From DATKCF01 sp035513345 (GTDB lineage: Bacteria > Gemmatimonadota > Gemmatimonadetes > Longimicrobiales > RSA9): DNA of 64,000 bases. The stretch spans positions 15,720 through 79,719 of the forward strand of contig DATKCF010000039.1 of assembly GCA_035513345.1 (NCBI GenBank), written 5' to 3'. Of this stretch, positions 19,663-28,233 are shown in pieces. The translations under genes were made by a program, and so were the position numbers. Position 1 is the first letter of the stretch, and each line of letters begins with the position of its first letter. The notes under the pieces were generated by a model that was not told where the DNA came from, made no database searches, and saw nothing but the letters and a program-made list of their open reading frames with translations.

Positions 19663-20085
19663 ATGGCCTTGATGAAGAAGAAGAACCGTGTCGGGGGCGA
19701 GATCCCCACATCGTCGATGGCGGACATCGCGTTCCTGCTCCTGATCTTCTTTCTCGTGACGACGGTATTCGACGAGGAGAAGGGGTTGAGCATTGTGCTG
19801 CCCGAGCCGCAGGAAGAAGTCGAGGTCTCGCAGAAGAACATCCTGCACATCGTGGTGCAGGCGGACGGTCTTGTCCGCGTGAAGCGCGGCGAGAGTCCGC
19901 AGGAAACGGTTCACCGCGCAGATGAGATCGGCAGTATCTGGCGGCTCGAGTATTCGCAGAACGAAAACCTGATCGCTGCCGTGAAGACGGCCCCGAACGC
20001 ACCATACCGGTACATGGTCGACGTTCTGGACCAGCTGCAGGACGCGAAGGCGAACCGGATCTCACTCCAGCTTCTGGAGCAATAG
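19663..20085 (+). CDS. exbD: ExbD/TolR-family biopolymer transport protein (copy 1)
   Basis: 140-residue protein with one N-terminal transmembrane helix and a periplasmic domain. The motif IPTSSMADIAFLLLIFFLVTT carries the proton-path aspartate typical of ExbD. The periplasmic part (ILHIVVQADGLVRVKRGE...) has the usual ExbD beta pattern. It lies 15 bases after exbB and 2 bases before a second exbD. Confidence 0.92.
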   Translation: MALMKKKNRVGGEIPTSSMADIAFLLLIFFLVTTVFDEEKGLSIVLPEPQEEVEVSQKNILHIVVQADGLVRVKRGESPQETVHRADEIGSIWRLEYSQNENLIAAVKTAPNAPYRYMVDVLDQLQDAKANRISLQLLEQ

Positions 20086-20087
20086 CC

Positions 20088-20528
20088 ATGATGAAAGGCG
20101 GGTTCAAGCGGAAGTCGAAGGCGGCGAGCGAAATCCCGTCATCGTCACTCGCGGACATGGCGTTCCTGCTGCTCATTTTCTTCATGGTCAGCACGACGTT
20201 CCGTAAGGAGAAGGACCGCGATGTCGTGATTCCGGAGGCGGCCGCGACGCAGAAGCTGGACCAGCCGCGCAAGGACATTCTGCACGTGTTTGTGGAACGG
20301 GACGGCGGGGTCTACATCAATGACGACCGCGTGCCGATGGAGCAGGTGAGCAACGTGGTCGGCCCGCTTTATGCGGAGAATCAGGCATTGATCGTAGTGA
20401 TTCGCTCTGATGAGGACGTACAGTACCAGTGGGTCGATCTGGTGATGAAGGAACTGTCGGAATCCGGAGCGGTGCGGGTGACGTTCTACACGAACGTAAA
20501 GCAGCGATTCAGCCGAGAGCGGAGGTAG
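20088..20528 (+). CDS. exbD: ExbD/TolR-family biopolymer transport protein (copy 2)
   Basis: 146-residue paralogue of the preceding gene with the same architecture: IPSSSLADMAFLLLIFFMVSTTF contains the membrane aspartate, followed by ILHVFVERDGGVYINDDRVP. Two adjacent, clearly diverged ExbD proteins suggest a heteromeric periplasmic partner for ExbB. The gene is followed after 3 bases by the TonB-like gene, with GGAGG at 20520-20524 serving that gene. Confidence 0.92.
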   Translation: MMKGGFKRKSKAASEIPSSSLADMAFLLLIFFMVSTTFRKEKDRDVVIPEAAATQKLDQPRKDILHVFVERDGGVYINDDRVPMEQVSNVVGPLYAENQALIVVIRSDEDVQYQWVDLVMKELSESGAVRVTFYTNVKQRFSRERR

Positions 20529-20531
20529 AGC

Positions 20532-21200
20532 ATGACGACTCTGAGCAGCGCCAGGAATGCGAACGACCAGTTCAAGGCCCGGTTCAACGAATGGTTCTGG
20601 GGGTCGATTGCCGCTGCAGCGGTGATCCACGTAATGCTGTTCGCGTTCTGGCCGACAATGGCGTCGAGCGACGTATCATTCTCGACGGACGAGCTGGAAG
20701 CGATCACGCTGCCGCCTGAAGTCGAGATTCCGCCGCCGCCGGAGGCGATCTCGCGACCGGCGATGCCGGTTGTCGGCGAGGCGACGATCGACGAAGACAT
20801 CACGATCGCCGAGACGACGTTCGAGGAAAACCCGGTGAACAACCTGCCGCCGCCGCCGACGAGTTCGGCCGCGAACGAGGACATCTCGAGGGCACCGACG
20901 TTCACGCCGTTCACGGTGCCGCCGAGGCTTCAGAACACGCCGGACGTTCAGCGGGCGCTGGAGCGGAATTACCCGCCGCTGCTGCGGGATGCGGGCATTG
21001 GTGGCCGGGTGAACGTGTGGTTCTTCATTGACACGGACGGCACGGTACTGAAGACGCAGATTGCGGAGGCGAGCGACTACCCTGCGTTCAACGAGGCGGC
21101 GATCAGCGTGGCCAACATCATGCGGTTCTCGCCGGCGCAGAATCGTGACAAGGCCGTGCAGGTGTGGGTGTCGTTGCCGATCTCGTTCTCGACGAGATAG
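20532..21200 (+). CDS. tonB: TonB-family energy transducer
   Basis: 222-residue protein with an N-terminal membrane anchor (FWGSIAAAAVIHVMLFAFW), a proline-rich periplasmic spacer (LPPEVEIPPPPEAISRP and NLPPPPTSS), and a C-terminal TonB domain. The C-terminal part includes NYPPLLRDAGIGGRVNVWFFIDTDG and ends VWVSLPISFSTR; the YP element and the GxVxVxFxID strand are typical. It should carry energy from ExbB/ExbD to outer-membrane receptors, though no TonB-dependent receptor gene is in this window. It is the last gene of the four-gene operon. Confidence 0.9.
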   Translation: MTTLSSARNANDQFKARFNEWFWGSIAAAAVIHVMLFAFWPTMASSDVSFSTDELEAITLPPEVEIPPPPEAISRPAMPVVGEATIDEDITIAETTFEENPVNNLPPPPTSSAANEDISRAPTFTPFTVPPRLQNTPDVQRALERNYPPLLRDAGIGGRVNVWFFIDTDGTVLKTQIAEASDYPAFNEAAISVANIMRFSPAQNRDKAVQVWVSLPISFSTR

Positions 21201-21233
21201 CGGCGCGGCCCGATCGGGCCAGGGACAGATCGG

Positions 21234-21261
21234 AGGGGGCGCCGCGGGTTCGGTGCCCCCT
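21234..21261 (+). terminator. Hairpin after the tonB-like gene, possible terminator
   Basis: AGGGGGC (21234-21240) pairs with GCCCCCT (21255-21261), extended outward by a G-T and a G-C pair. It lies 33 bases after the stop codon and is followed by a weakly T-rich stretch, not a T-run. Confidence 0.45.
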
Positions 21262-21361
21262 TCGTCCGTTCTGCAAGCCGCGAGAGAGCGGCCGTGCCCG
21301 TACAGGCACCATCGTGTGGCAGGTCGTTGCTCACGGGACCCCGACGGAATACGTTCTCGCC

Positions 21362-22051
21362 ATGTATCTGGCGCGGTTACGCGAGAATCTGCCACACGTC
21401 GAGGAACGGATCGCCCGGGCGATAATGGGTGCGGGTCCGGCGGCGGGAGTGACGGTGGTGGCGGTGACCAAGGGGCATCCGCTGGAGGCGGTGCAGGCGG
21501 CTGTCGAGGTCGGGCTCCGCGACGTTGGCGAGAACCGGGTGGCCGAGCTCGAGCGGAAGCACGCGGAGCTGGGCAGTCCGGTTCGCTGGCATCTGATCGG
21601 CCACCTGCAGCGGAACAAGGTAAGCAGGGCGGTTGGCCGGTTCGATCTGCTCCAGTCCCTGGACTCGCTGCGGCTGGCGCAGGAGTTGTCGAAGGAGGCG
21701 GAACGAGCGCGTCGGCGGATCGAGGTTCTGGTGCAGATAAACGCATCCGGTGAGGCGGCGAAGGGCGGTCTCGACGTGGAGTCGGCGCAGGAGACTATCG
21801 TGAAAATGGCCGAGATGCCGACACTTCACGTCAGGGGTCTCATGACGATGGCCCCGTTCACGGATGACGAAGCGGTGCTTCGCCGGACGTTCCGGCGCAC
21901 GCGCGAGCTTTATGACGTGTGCGCACGGCATGTGAAGGGCTTTGATGCCCGGCATCTGTCGATGGGGATGTCAAATGACTTCGCGATCGCTGTCGAAGAG
22001 GGCAGCACGATGGTCCGGTTGGGAACCGCGCTGTTCGGGGAGCGAACATGA
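21362..22051 (+). CDS. yggS: YggS/PROSC-family PLP-binding protein
   Basis: 229-residue pyridoxal-phosphate homeostasis protein. The PLP-lysine region is VTVVAVTKGHPLEAV, followed by VGENRVAELERKHAEL, VRWHLIGHLQRNKV, and the C-terminal LSMGMSNDFAIAVEEGSTMVRLGTALFG, all characteristic. I placed the start at 21362 (MYLARLRENLPHV); the frame is open upstream but only as read-through of the intergenic region. The end overlaps the divIVA start (ATGA). The yggS-divIVA neighbourhood is common in cell-division regions of many bacteria. Confidence 0.93.
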   Translation: MYLARLRENLPHVEERIARAIMGAGPAAGVTVVAVTKGHPLEAVQAAVEVGLRDVGENRVAELERKHAELGSPVRWHLIGHLQRNKVSRAVGRFDLLQSLDSLRLAQELSKEAERARRRIEVLVQINASGEAAKGGLDVESAQETIVKMAEMPTLHVRGLMTMAPFTDDEAVLRRTFRRTRELYDVCARHVKGFDARHLSMGMSNDFAIAVEEGSTMVRLGTALFGERT

Positions 22052-23688
22052 TGGATCTGACACCACTGGACGTCCGCAAGAAGAAAGGCGATTTCCGCCG
22101 AGGGATCCGCGGGTACGAACAGAGCCAGGTTGACGATTTTCTGGATCTTGTGGCCGACCGGATGGAGACCCTGGTACGGGATTCGTCGGGCGTGGCTGGT
22201 CGTATTGCCCGGCTGGAGCAGCAAGTGTCGGACTATCAGGACCGGGAACGGGCACTGACGGAGGCACTGGTCAGCGCGCAGCAGATGCGCGAGGACATCC
22301 GCTCGCAGTCAACGCGCGAGGTGGAGCTGCTGCGTAAGCAGGCGCAACAGGATGCGGACCGGATCCGTGCAGAAGCCGTTCGCATGCGGGAACACGAGGA
22401 GCAGGGGCTGGAGATGCTGCGCTCGCGCCAGTTCCAGTTTCTGAGCAGCTACCGGAAGTACCTCGAGCAGGAACTTTCGGAGTTGACGGCAATGACGCAC
22501 GGCCTGGAGATGCACGCGGCCGGTTCGGCTCGGCCGGCTGATGACCCGCCGCGCGGCGGGCCCGGCCTGGCGACACCGTCTACGTCTGCGATCGCCGCTG
22601 CACCTGTCGCGCCGGTCTTGCCCGCGGCCGAGCCACCGGAGCTGTTTGCCAGCACGACAGCGGCCGGGATCGCGCCTGTGGTCGAAGTGGAGCCGCAGCC
22701 GGCGTCGGAGCAGCCGGCGTCGGGACCGGACGCACCGCTGGCGGAAGCTCTGGCGCGCTGGGAGCCCGAACTGGGCCCTGATGAGTCCGCGCGAGTGCGG
22801 GATGCGGAACCGGACGACGACTTCGACGACGATGCGGATGATCTGGTTCTGTCCGAGGACGATGACGACCTGCTGCTGTCGTCTGACGACGTTGTGACGG
22901 GATCGGCGGAGGGAGCGGCACAGGTCGACACGTCCGAAGAGGATGTCGACCTGGCGTTCCTCGATTTTGGCGAGGACGATACCTCGCGGGCCGCCGAAGC
23001 GGCCGTCGAGGCGGCGACCGCAGAGCGGGTCGAGCAGGACGTCAGCGCGGCCATGGTCGAGCGGGCATCGTATCTCGACATCGGCACCGCGCTAGGCGAT
23101 GAGCCGACGGAATTCGTGGCATCTGTCGAGCCGGCGGCTGTTGCGCGGTCGGAATCGCCACGTGATGAGATGGACGACGTGATCGATGCTGCGTTCGATT
23201 TTGATGGTGGCATCGACGACAGTGTCGAGACGCTGATGTCGGGGCCTCGCCTTCAGGACTCGCCGCCGTCAGCGGCCGCGCGGGAACCGGAGGCAGGGGC
23301 CGACGATGACGACATCGACTTTGTCGATTCGCTGCTGCTGGATGCCGAGTCGGCGTTCGAGGAAGAGCCGGCAGCGGCATTGAATGTGCCCGAGGCCTCG
23401 ACGGAACCGCAGCCGCCGCACGCCGGGGACCGTCCGACACGTCACGCCGAGGGGGCCGATGCTCCGCCGCTTGATGAGGAGTACAACGACGATGATTCGG
23501 CGGATCCGGCTCTTATCGACCTGGACTCAATCTGCGGTCTGTCCAGGTACGAGCCACCCTCGCCGACAACCGGGGATGTGTCGGCGCTGACCCTGCATCC
23601 AATGTTCTTCGAGCAGGATGCGGGCGAGATGGAAGCGGAAGCGCAGGACGAACGGCAGGATCACTGGTCATCTTCAGGGGGCGGGTGA
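22048..23688 (+). CDS. DivIVA-domain protein with a long acidic C-terminal tail
   Basis: 546 residues. The N-terminus LTPLDVRKKKGDFRRGIRGYEQSQVDDFLDLVADRME is a classical DivIVA membrane-curvature domain, followed by a coiled coil to about residue 150 (RIARLEQQVSDYQDRERALTEAL, EVELLRKQAQQDADRIRAEAVRMREHEE). The remaining 400 residues are low-complexity, rich in Asp, Glu, Ala and Pro, with aspartate clusters such as EPDDDFDDDADDLVLSEDDDD; this part is probably disordered. DivIVA proteins mark poles and septa and recruit division or polarity factors. It overlaps yggS by 4 bases and the purine nucleoside phosphorylase start by 4 bases. The tail is unusually long for the family and may act as a docking platform (inference). 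Confidence 0.85.
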   Translation: MMDLTPLDVRKKKGDFRRGIRGYEQSQVDDFLDLVADRMETLVRDSSGVAGRIARLEQQVSDYQDRERALTEALVSAQQMREDIRSQSTREVELLRKQAQQDADRIRAEAVRMREHEEQGLEMLRSRQFQFLSSYRKYLEQELSELTAMTHGLEMHAAGSARPADDPPRGGPGLATPSTSAIAAAPVAPVLPAAEPPELFASTTAAGIAPVVEVEPQPASEQPASGPDAPLAEALARWEPELGPDESARVRDAEPDDDFDDDADDLVLSEDDDDLLLSSDDVVTGSAEGAAQVDTSEEDVDLAFLDFGEDDTSRAAEAAVEAATAERVEQDVSAAMVERASYLDIGTALGDEPTEFVASVEPAAVARSESPRDEMDDVIDAAFDFDGGIDDSVETLMSGPRLQDSPPSAAAREPEAGADDDDIDFVDSLLLDAESAFEEEPAAALNVPEASTEPQPPHAGDRPTRHAEGADAPPLDEEYNDDDSADPALIDLDSICGLSRYEPPSPTTGDVSALTLHPMFFEQDAGEMEAEAQDERQDHWSSSGGG

Positions 23689-24536
23689 ACGGAACAGAGC
23701 AGGGAAATGCGATTGCGGCGGCGGTCGAAGCGATACGCGCGCACGGGGCGTCGCCACCGGAATACGCGATCATTCTCGGTACGGGCCTTGGCCGGCTGGC
23801 GGATGAGGTCCAGGCGGAGGCAACGATTCCGTACCCGGACATTCCGGGATTCCCGCTATCAACGGTCGAGACACACACGGGCCGACTCATCATGGGCCGG
23901 CTCGCGGGCCGTCCGGTTGTCGTCATGCAGGGTCGGTTCCACCGCTACGAGGGGTACTCGCTCCGTGAAGTGACGTTTCCGGTGCGGGTCATGCGGCAGC
24001 TCGGTGCTCACACGCTCATCGTGTCGAATGTGAGCGGCGGCATGAATCCGCTGTGGCAGGCTGGCGATCTCGTTGTTCTCGACGACCACATCAACCTGCT
24101 GGGCGAGAGTCCGCTGACGGGTCCCAACCTGGACGACTTCGGGCCGCGGTTTGCGGACATGTCGGAACCGTATGACCGGAGCCTTCAGACGAGGGCCGAA
24201 GATGCGGCGCTGGAGCAGGGCGTTCCGCTCCGCCGTGGCGTGTATGTCGCGGTGTCGGGTCCGAACCTGGAGACGCGTGCGGAGTACCGGATGCTTCGCG
24301 CGCTCGGCGCCGACATCGTCGGCATGAGTACGGTGCCGGAAGTGATCGTGGCGCGACACATGGACATGCGTGTTCTCGGGCTGAGCATCATCACGGACGA
24401 GTGTCTGCCCGACGCGCTGGCGCCCGCGGACATCGAAGAGATCATACGTACGGCCATGGAGGCCGAGCCACGACTCACCGCATTGATCCGGCGGATCCTC
24501 GAGCTGGATGGCGGCGCGACGAAACGGATTTCGTAG
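23685..24536 (+). CDS. Purine nucleoside phosphorylase (type I)
   Basis: 283-residue trimeric-type PNP, cleaving purine nucleosides with phosphate to base and ribose-1-phosphate. Motifs: AIILGTGLGRLAD, PGFPLSTVETHTGRLIMG, MQGRFHRYEGYSLREV, VSNVSGGMNPLWQAGDLVVLDDHINLLG, and SGPNLETRAEYRMLRALGADIVGMSTVPEVIVARH with the purine-site residues. The start is a GTG overlapping the divIVA stop (GTGA). It complements the hpt gene upstream in purine salvage. Confidence 0.93.
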   Translation: MNGTEQGNAIAAAVEAIRAHGASPPEYAIILGTGLGRLADEVQAEATIPYPDIPGFPLSTVETHTGRLIMGRLAGRPVVVMQGRFHRYEGYSLREVTFPVRVMRQLGAHTLIVSNVSGGMNPLWQAGDLVVLDDHINLLGESPLTGPNLDDFGPRFADMSEPYDRSLQTRAEDAALEQGVPLRRGVYVAVSGPNLETRAEYRMLRALGADIVGMSTVPEVIVARHMDMRVLGLSIITDECLPDALAPADIEEIIRTAMEAEPRLTALIRRILELDGGATKRIS

Positions 24537-24556
24537 TGAGGAGTGACGGCAGACTG

Positions 24557-27500
24557 ATGACCTACCCCGAATACCCGGCGTCTCCGGTCGAGCTGGAGGA
24601 ATGGGTTCTTGCGCGCTGGCGCGAGGAGGACCTGTTCCAGCGCACGCTCGAGGCGACATCGGACGGCGAGGAGTTCGTTTTCCACGAAGGTCCGCCCACG
24701 GCCAACGGCCGGCCGGGCATCCATCATGTAATCAGCCGCACGATCAAGGATCTGGTCTGCCGGTTCCAGACGATGCAGGGCCGTCACGTGACGCGCATCG
24801 CGGGCTGGGACACGCACGGCCTGCCGGTCGAGATCGAAGCGGAGAAGAAGCTCGGGATCAACGGCAAGCGCGAGATCGAGCAGGTCGGCGTCGCGCGCTT
24901 CAACGAGGTGTGCCGCGAGAGCGTGTTCACCTATGTCGAGGAATGGGAGCGACTCTCGGAGCGCATTGCGTACTGGCTGGACTATTCACGCGCTTACGTC
25001 ACGTTCACCCCGGCGTACATCGAGAGCATCTGGTGGATCCTCGAGCGGTTCTGGGAGGACGGGCTGATCTATCGCGGGCACCGGAGCGTTCCGTTCTGTC
25101 CGCGCTGCGGTACGGCGCTGAGTTCGCACGAGGTGGCGCAGGGCTACCGTGACGTCGAGGACCCGTCGCTCTACTTCCTGTGCCGCATTCTTGGCGATGA
25201 CGGTGAGCCGGATGGCCGCGCGTTCATGGTGTGGACAACGACGCCGTGGACGGTTCCGGCGAATGCGGCGCTCGCATTGCACCCGGACCTCGAGTACGTC
25301 GAGGTCGAGCATGACGGCCAGCGTCTGATCCTTGCGGAGGCGCGGGCTCACCCGCTGCTGGGCGGTGCGGGCGGCGAGGGCCCGCGGATCGTTCGCCGGT
25401 ACACGGCGGGGGAACTTGAAGGCGTCCGCTACGAGCGGCCGTTCGAGATCGTGGAGGCGCCCGAAACGGACACGGGCTGGACGGTCGTGCTGGAGGAGTT
25501 CGTCACGGCGGAGGACGGCACGGGAATAGTGCACATGGCGCCGGCGTTCGGCGCGGATGACTACGCGGCGGGCCAGCGTCATTCGCTGCCGTTCATGAAG
25601 CCGATCGACGACACGGGCCGCTTCAATGCGGACGTGCCACTGGTGGGTGGCCTGTTCGTGAAGGACGCGGACCCGGTACTGGTCGAGGACCTGAAGGCGA
25701 GGGGCCTGCTGTACCGGCACACGCGGGAGGTCCACAACTACCCGCACTGCTGGCGCTGCGGCAGTCCGCTGATCTACATGGCGAGGGACTCGTGGTACAT
25801 CCGTACGACGGCGCTGAAGCAGAACCTGCTGGACAACAACGCGAAGGTTCACTGGCATCCGCCGGAAACGGGGCGTGGCCGGTTCGGTGAATGGCTCGAA
25901 GGCAACGTGGACTGGGCGTTGTCGCGTGAGCGTTACTGGGGCACTCCGCTGCCGGCATGGGTTTGCGACACGAACCCCGAGCATGTGGATTTCATCGGCT
26001 CGTACGAGAAGCTGTCGATGAAGCTTGGGCGTGCGCTGGACGATCCATTCGATCCGCACAAGCCGTTCATCGATGAGCTGGTGTGGCCGTGCTCGAAGTG
26101 CGATGGCACGATGCGGCGCACGCCGGAAGTGATCGATGTATGGTTCGACTCGGGCTCGATGCCGTGGGCACAATGGCACTACCCGTTCGAGAACGTGGCG
26201 GAGTTCGAGCGACACTTCCCCGCGGACTTCATCTGCGAAGCGGTCGACCAGACGCGCGGCTGGTTCTACTCGCTGATGGCGATCTCGACACTGCTCGGTC
26301 TGGGGCCGGCGTATCGCAACGTGGTCGTGAACGACCTCGTGCTGGATGCGGACGGGCAGAAGATGTCGAAGTCGAAGGGCAACATCGTGAACCCGTGGGA
26401 CGCGATCGCGGAGTTCGGCGCGGACGCGATACGCTGGTACTTCATGACGGTGAGCCAGCCATGGTCACCGAAGCGGTACGATTCGGTGGCGGTGGCGGAG
26501 ACGACGAGGCGCACATTCGACACGCTGGCGCACACATACCGGTTCTTCGCGCTGTACGCGAACCTCGAGTCGTGGGCGCCCGGGACGAAGGATCCGGAAC
26601 CGTCTGACCGGCCGGTCCTGGACCGGTGGGTCCTTTCGCGGGTGAGCGGCCTGGCGGAGCGGGTTCACGCGGACCTGACAGAGTACGAGATGACGCGCGC
26701 GGCGCGGGCGATCGGCGATTTCGTTGTGGACGATCTGTCGAACTGGTACGTGCGCCGAGGCCGGGACCGGTTCTATGGGCGAGCGGGTCGCGCGAACGAA
26801 GCCGACACTCGCGCCGCCTTCGCGACGCTGCGCGACACGCTGGTCACGCTTTCGCGGCTGCTGGCGCCGATCGTGCCGTTCCATGCGGACTGGTTGCACC
26901 GCGCGTTGGCGGACGGCTCGAGCGTTCACCTGGCAAGGTTTCCGGTTGCGGCGGCGGGCGGCGAGACGCCGGGCGATCGGGACGACGATCTCGAGCACGG
27001 CATGGAAGGGGTCCGCGAACTGGTGCGGCTGGGCCGGGCGGCAAGGGAGCGAGTGCGGATCCGCGTTCGCCAGCCGCTGCCGGCGCTGCACGCGGTACTG
27101 CCGCCGGGCATGCGACTGACGGACGCGTTGCTGTCGATTCTGAAGGATGAGCTGAACGTGAAGGAAGTAATCTTCGAGGGACAGGCGGAGGACCTTCTGA
27201 CGTACCGCGCGTCACCGAACTTCCGCGTGATCGGCAAGCGATTCGGCGGTCGTACGCAGAAGGCGGCGGACCGGATCCGTGAGCTGCCGACGGAGGCACT
27301 GGCGGCGTTCCGGTCGGGCGCAGCACTGTCGATCGAACTGGACGGTGAAACGTTCGGGCTTTCGGTGGAGGAGGTCGAGCTGAAGGAAGAGCCGCGCGGC
27401 GAGCTGGTTGTCGAGAGCGACGGCGGCTACACGGTGGCGCTGGATATCGCGGTCGACGAAGCGCTTCGGCTTGAAGGCATCGCACGCGAGATGGTGAACC

Positions 27501-27736
27501 GGATCCAGCGGCTGCGCCGTGATGCCGGTCTCGAAGTCAGCGACCGGATCAGGCTCGGCATTTTCGGCAACAGTCAGGTCCGGGACGCAGTGGAGCGGCA
27601 CGGTGAAGCGATGGCACGCGACACACTGGCGACGGATATCGTGTGCGCGGCGGAGCCTGCGGATGGCGCGTTCGGCGCGCTGGACGAGGCGGACCTTGAC
27701 GGCATCGTCGTCCGGATCGGGCTCGCACGTGCATGA
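24557..27736 (+). CDS. ileS: Isoleucyl-tRNA synthetase
   Basis: 1059-residue class I aminoacyl-tRNA synthetase. The HIGH region reads PTANGRPGIHH (residues 47-57), the form I associate with the eukaryote-like IleRS clade rather than the HIGH of the E. coli type. KMSKS is present at residues 602-606 (DADGQKMSKSKGN). A CP1 editing domain (MVWTTTPWTVPANAALALHP, VLEEFVTAEDGTGIVHMAPAFGADD) and two CxxC pairs (CPRCGTALSS, CSKCDGTM) are visible. The C-terminal anticodon-binding region is long, with no terminal zinc finger seen. I chose the ATG at 24557, preceded by GAGGAG about 12 bases upstream; an in-frame GTG at 24536 is the alternative. The stop overlaps lspA (ATGA). Confidence 0.95.
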   Translation: MTYPEYPASPVELEEWVLARWREEDLFQRTLEATSDGEEFVFHEGPPTANGRPGIHHVISRTIKDLVCRFQTMQGRHVTRIAGWDTHGLPVEIEAEKKLGINGKREIEQVGVARFNEVCRESVFTYVEEWERLSERIAYWLDYSRAYVTFTPAYIESIWWILERFWEDGLIYRGHRSVPFCPRCGTALSSHEVAQGYRDVEDPSLYFLCRILGDDGEPDGRAFMVWTTTPWTVPANAALALHPDLEYVEVEHDGQRLILAEARAHPLLGGAGGEGPRIVRRYTAGELEGVRYERPFEIVEAPETDTGWTVVLEEFVTAEDGTGIVHMAPAFGADDYAAGQRHSLPFMKPIDDTGRFNADVPLVGGLFVKDADPVLVEDLKARGLLYRHTREVHNYPHCWRCGSPLIYMARDSWYIRTTALKQNLLDNNAKVHWHPPETGRGRFGEWLEGNVDWALSRERYWGTPLPAWVCDTNPEHVDFIGSYEKLSMKLGRALDDPFDPHKPFIDELVWPCSKCDGTMRRTPEVIDVWFDSGSMPWAQWHYPFENVAEFERHFPADFICEAVDQTRGWFYSLMAISTLLGLGPAYRNVVVNDLVLDADGQKMSKSKGNIVNPWDAIAEFGADAIRWYFMTVSQPWSPKRYDSVAVAETTRRTFDTLAHTYRFFALYANLESWAPGTKDPEPSDRPVLDRWVLSRVSGLAERVHADLTEYEMTRAARAIGDFVVDDLSNWYVRRGRDRFYGRAGRANEADTRAAFATLRDTLVTLSRLLAPIVPFHADWLHRALADGSSVHLARFPVAAAGGETPGDRDDDLEHGMEGVRELVRLGRAARERVRIRVRQPLPALHAVLPPGMRLTDALLSILKDELNVKEVIFEGQAEDLLTYRASPNFRVIGKRFGGRTQKAADRIRELPTEALAAFRSGAALSIELDGETFGLSVEEVELKEEPRGELVVESDGGYTVALDIAVDEALRLEGIAREMVNRIQRLRRDAGLEVSDRIRLGIFGNSQVRDAVERHGEAMARDTLATDIVCAAEPADGAFGALDEADLDGIVVRIGLARA

Positions 27737-28233
27737 CACGGACGGGCCCAACGAAAGCGAAATGGGCGGCGCCGATCATTGGTACGGTAGTCGCACTGGA
27801 TCAGGCGACGAAGTGGGTCGTGCAGATGACAATGGAGTTGCACGAACGGATCGGAGTCCTCGGCGATGCGATCCGGCTGACCTACATCCGGAACCCGGGT
27901 GCGGCCTTCGGCATTCACGCGGGATCGAACTCGCGGCTCATCTTCCTTGGCATTTCGATTGTTGCGCTGGGCATTCTCGCCGGGCTGTACCGGCACACGG
28001 CCGCGGGCGACCGGCTGCGTCTGACGTCGATCTCGCTGATCGCGGGCGGCGCGATCGGCAACCTCATCGACCGCCTCGGTTCGGCGGCCGGTGTCGTCGA
28101 TTTCGTGGACGTCGGGCTGGGCGACTTGCGGTGGCCGGTGTTCAACGTGGCGGACGTGGCGGTCACGACGGGCGCGATCGTGCTGGCACTCTCGCTGTGG
28201 CGGGAGGATCGGCGCGTTGAGGGAAGCGGTTGA
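27733..28233 (+). CDS. lspA: Lipoprotein signal peptidase (signal peptidase II)
   Basis: 166-residue aspartyl protease of the inner membrane that cleaves prolipoprotein signal peptides at the lipobox cysteine. Four membrane segments are visible. The family motifs YIRNPGAAFG and GAIGNLIDRL and the second aspartate in FNVADV give a catalytic dyad of D113 and D141. Its ATG overlaps the ileS stop; it overlaps the rluD-like start by 17 bases. The ileS-lspA-rluD order is widespread. Confidence 0.95.
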   Translation: MTRTGPTKAKWAAPIIGTVVALDQATKWVVQMTMELHERIGVLGDAIRLTYIRNPGAAFGIHAGSNSRLIFLGISIVALGILAGLYRHTAAGDRLRLTSISLIAGGAIGNLIDRLGSAAGVVDFVDVGLGDLRWPVFNVADVAVTTGAIVLALSLWREDRRVEGSG

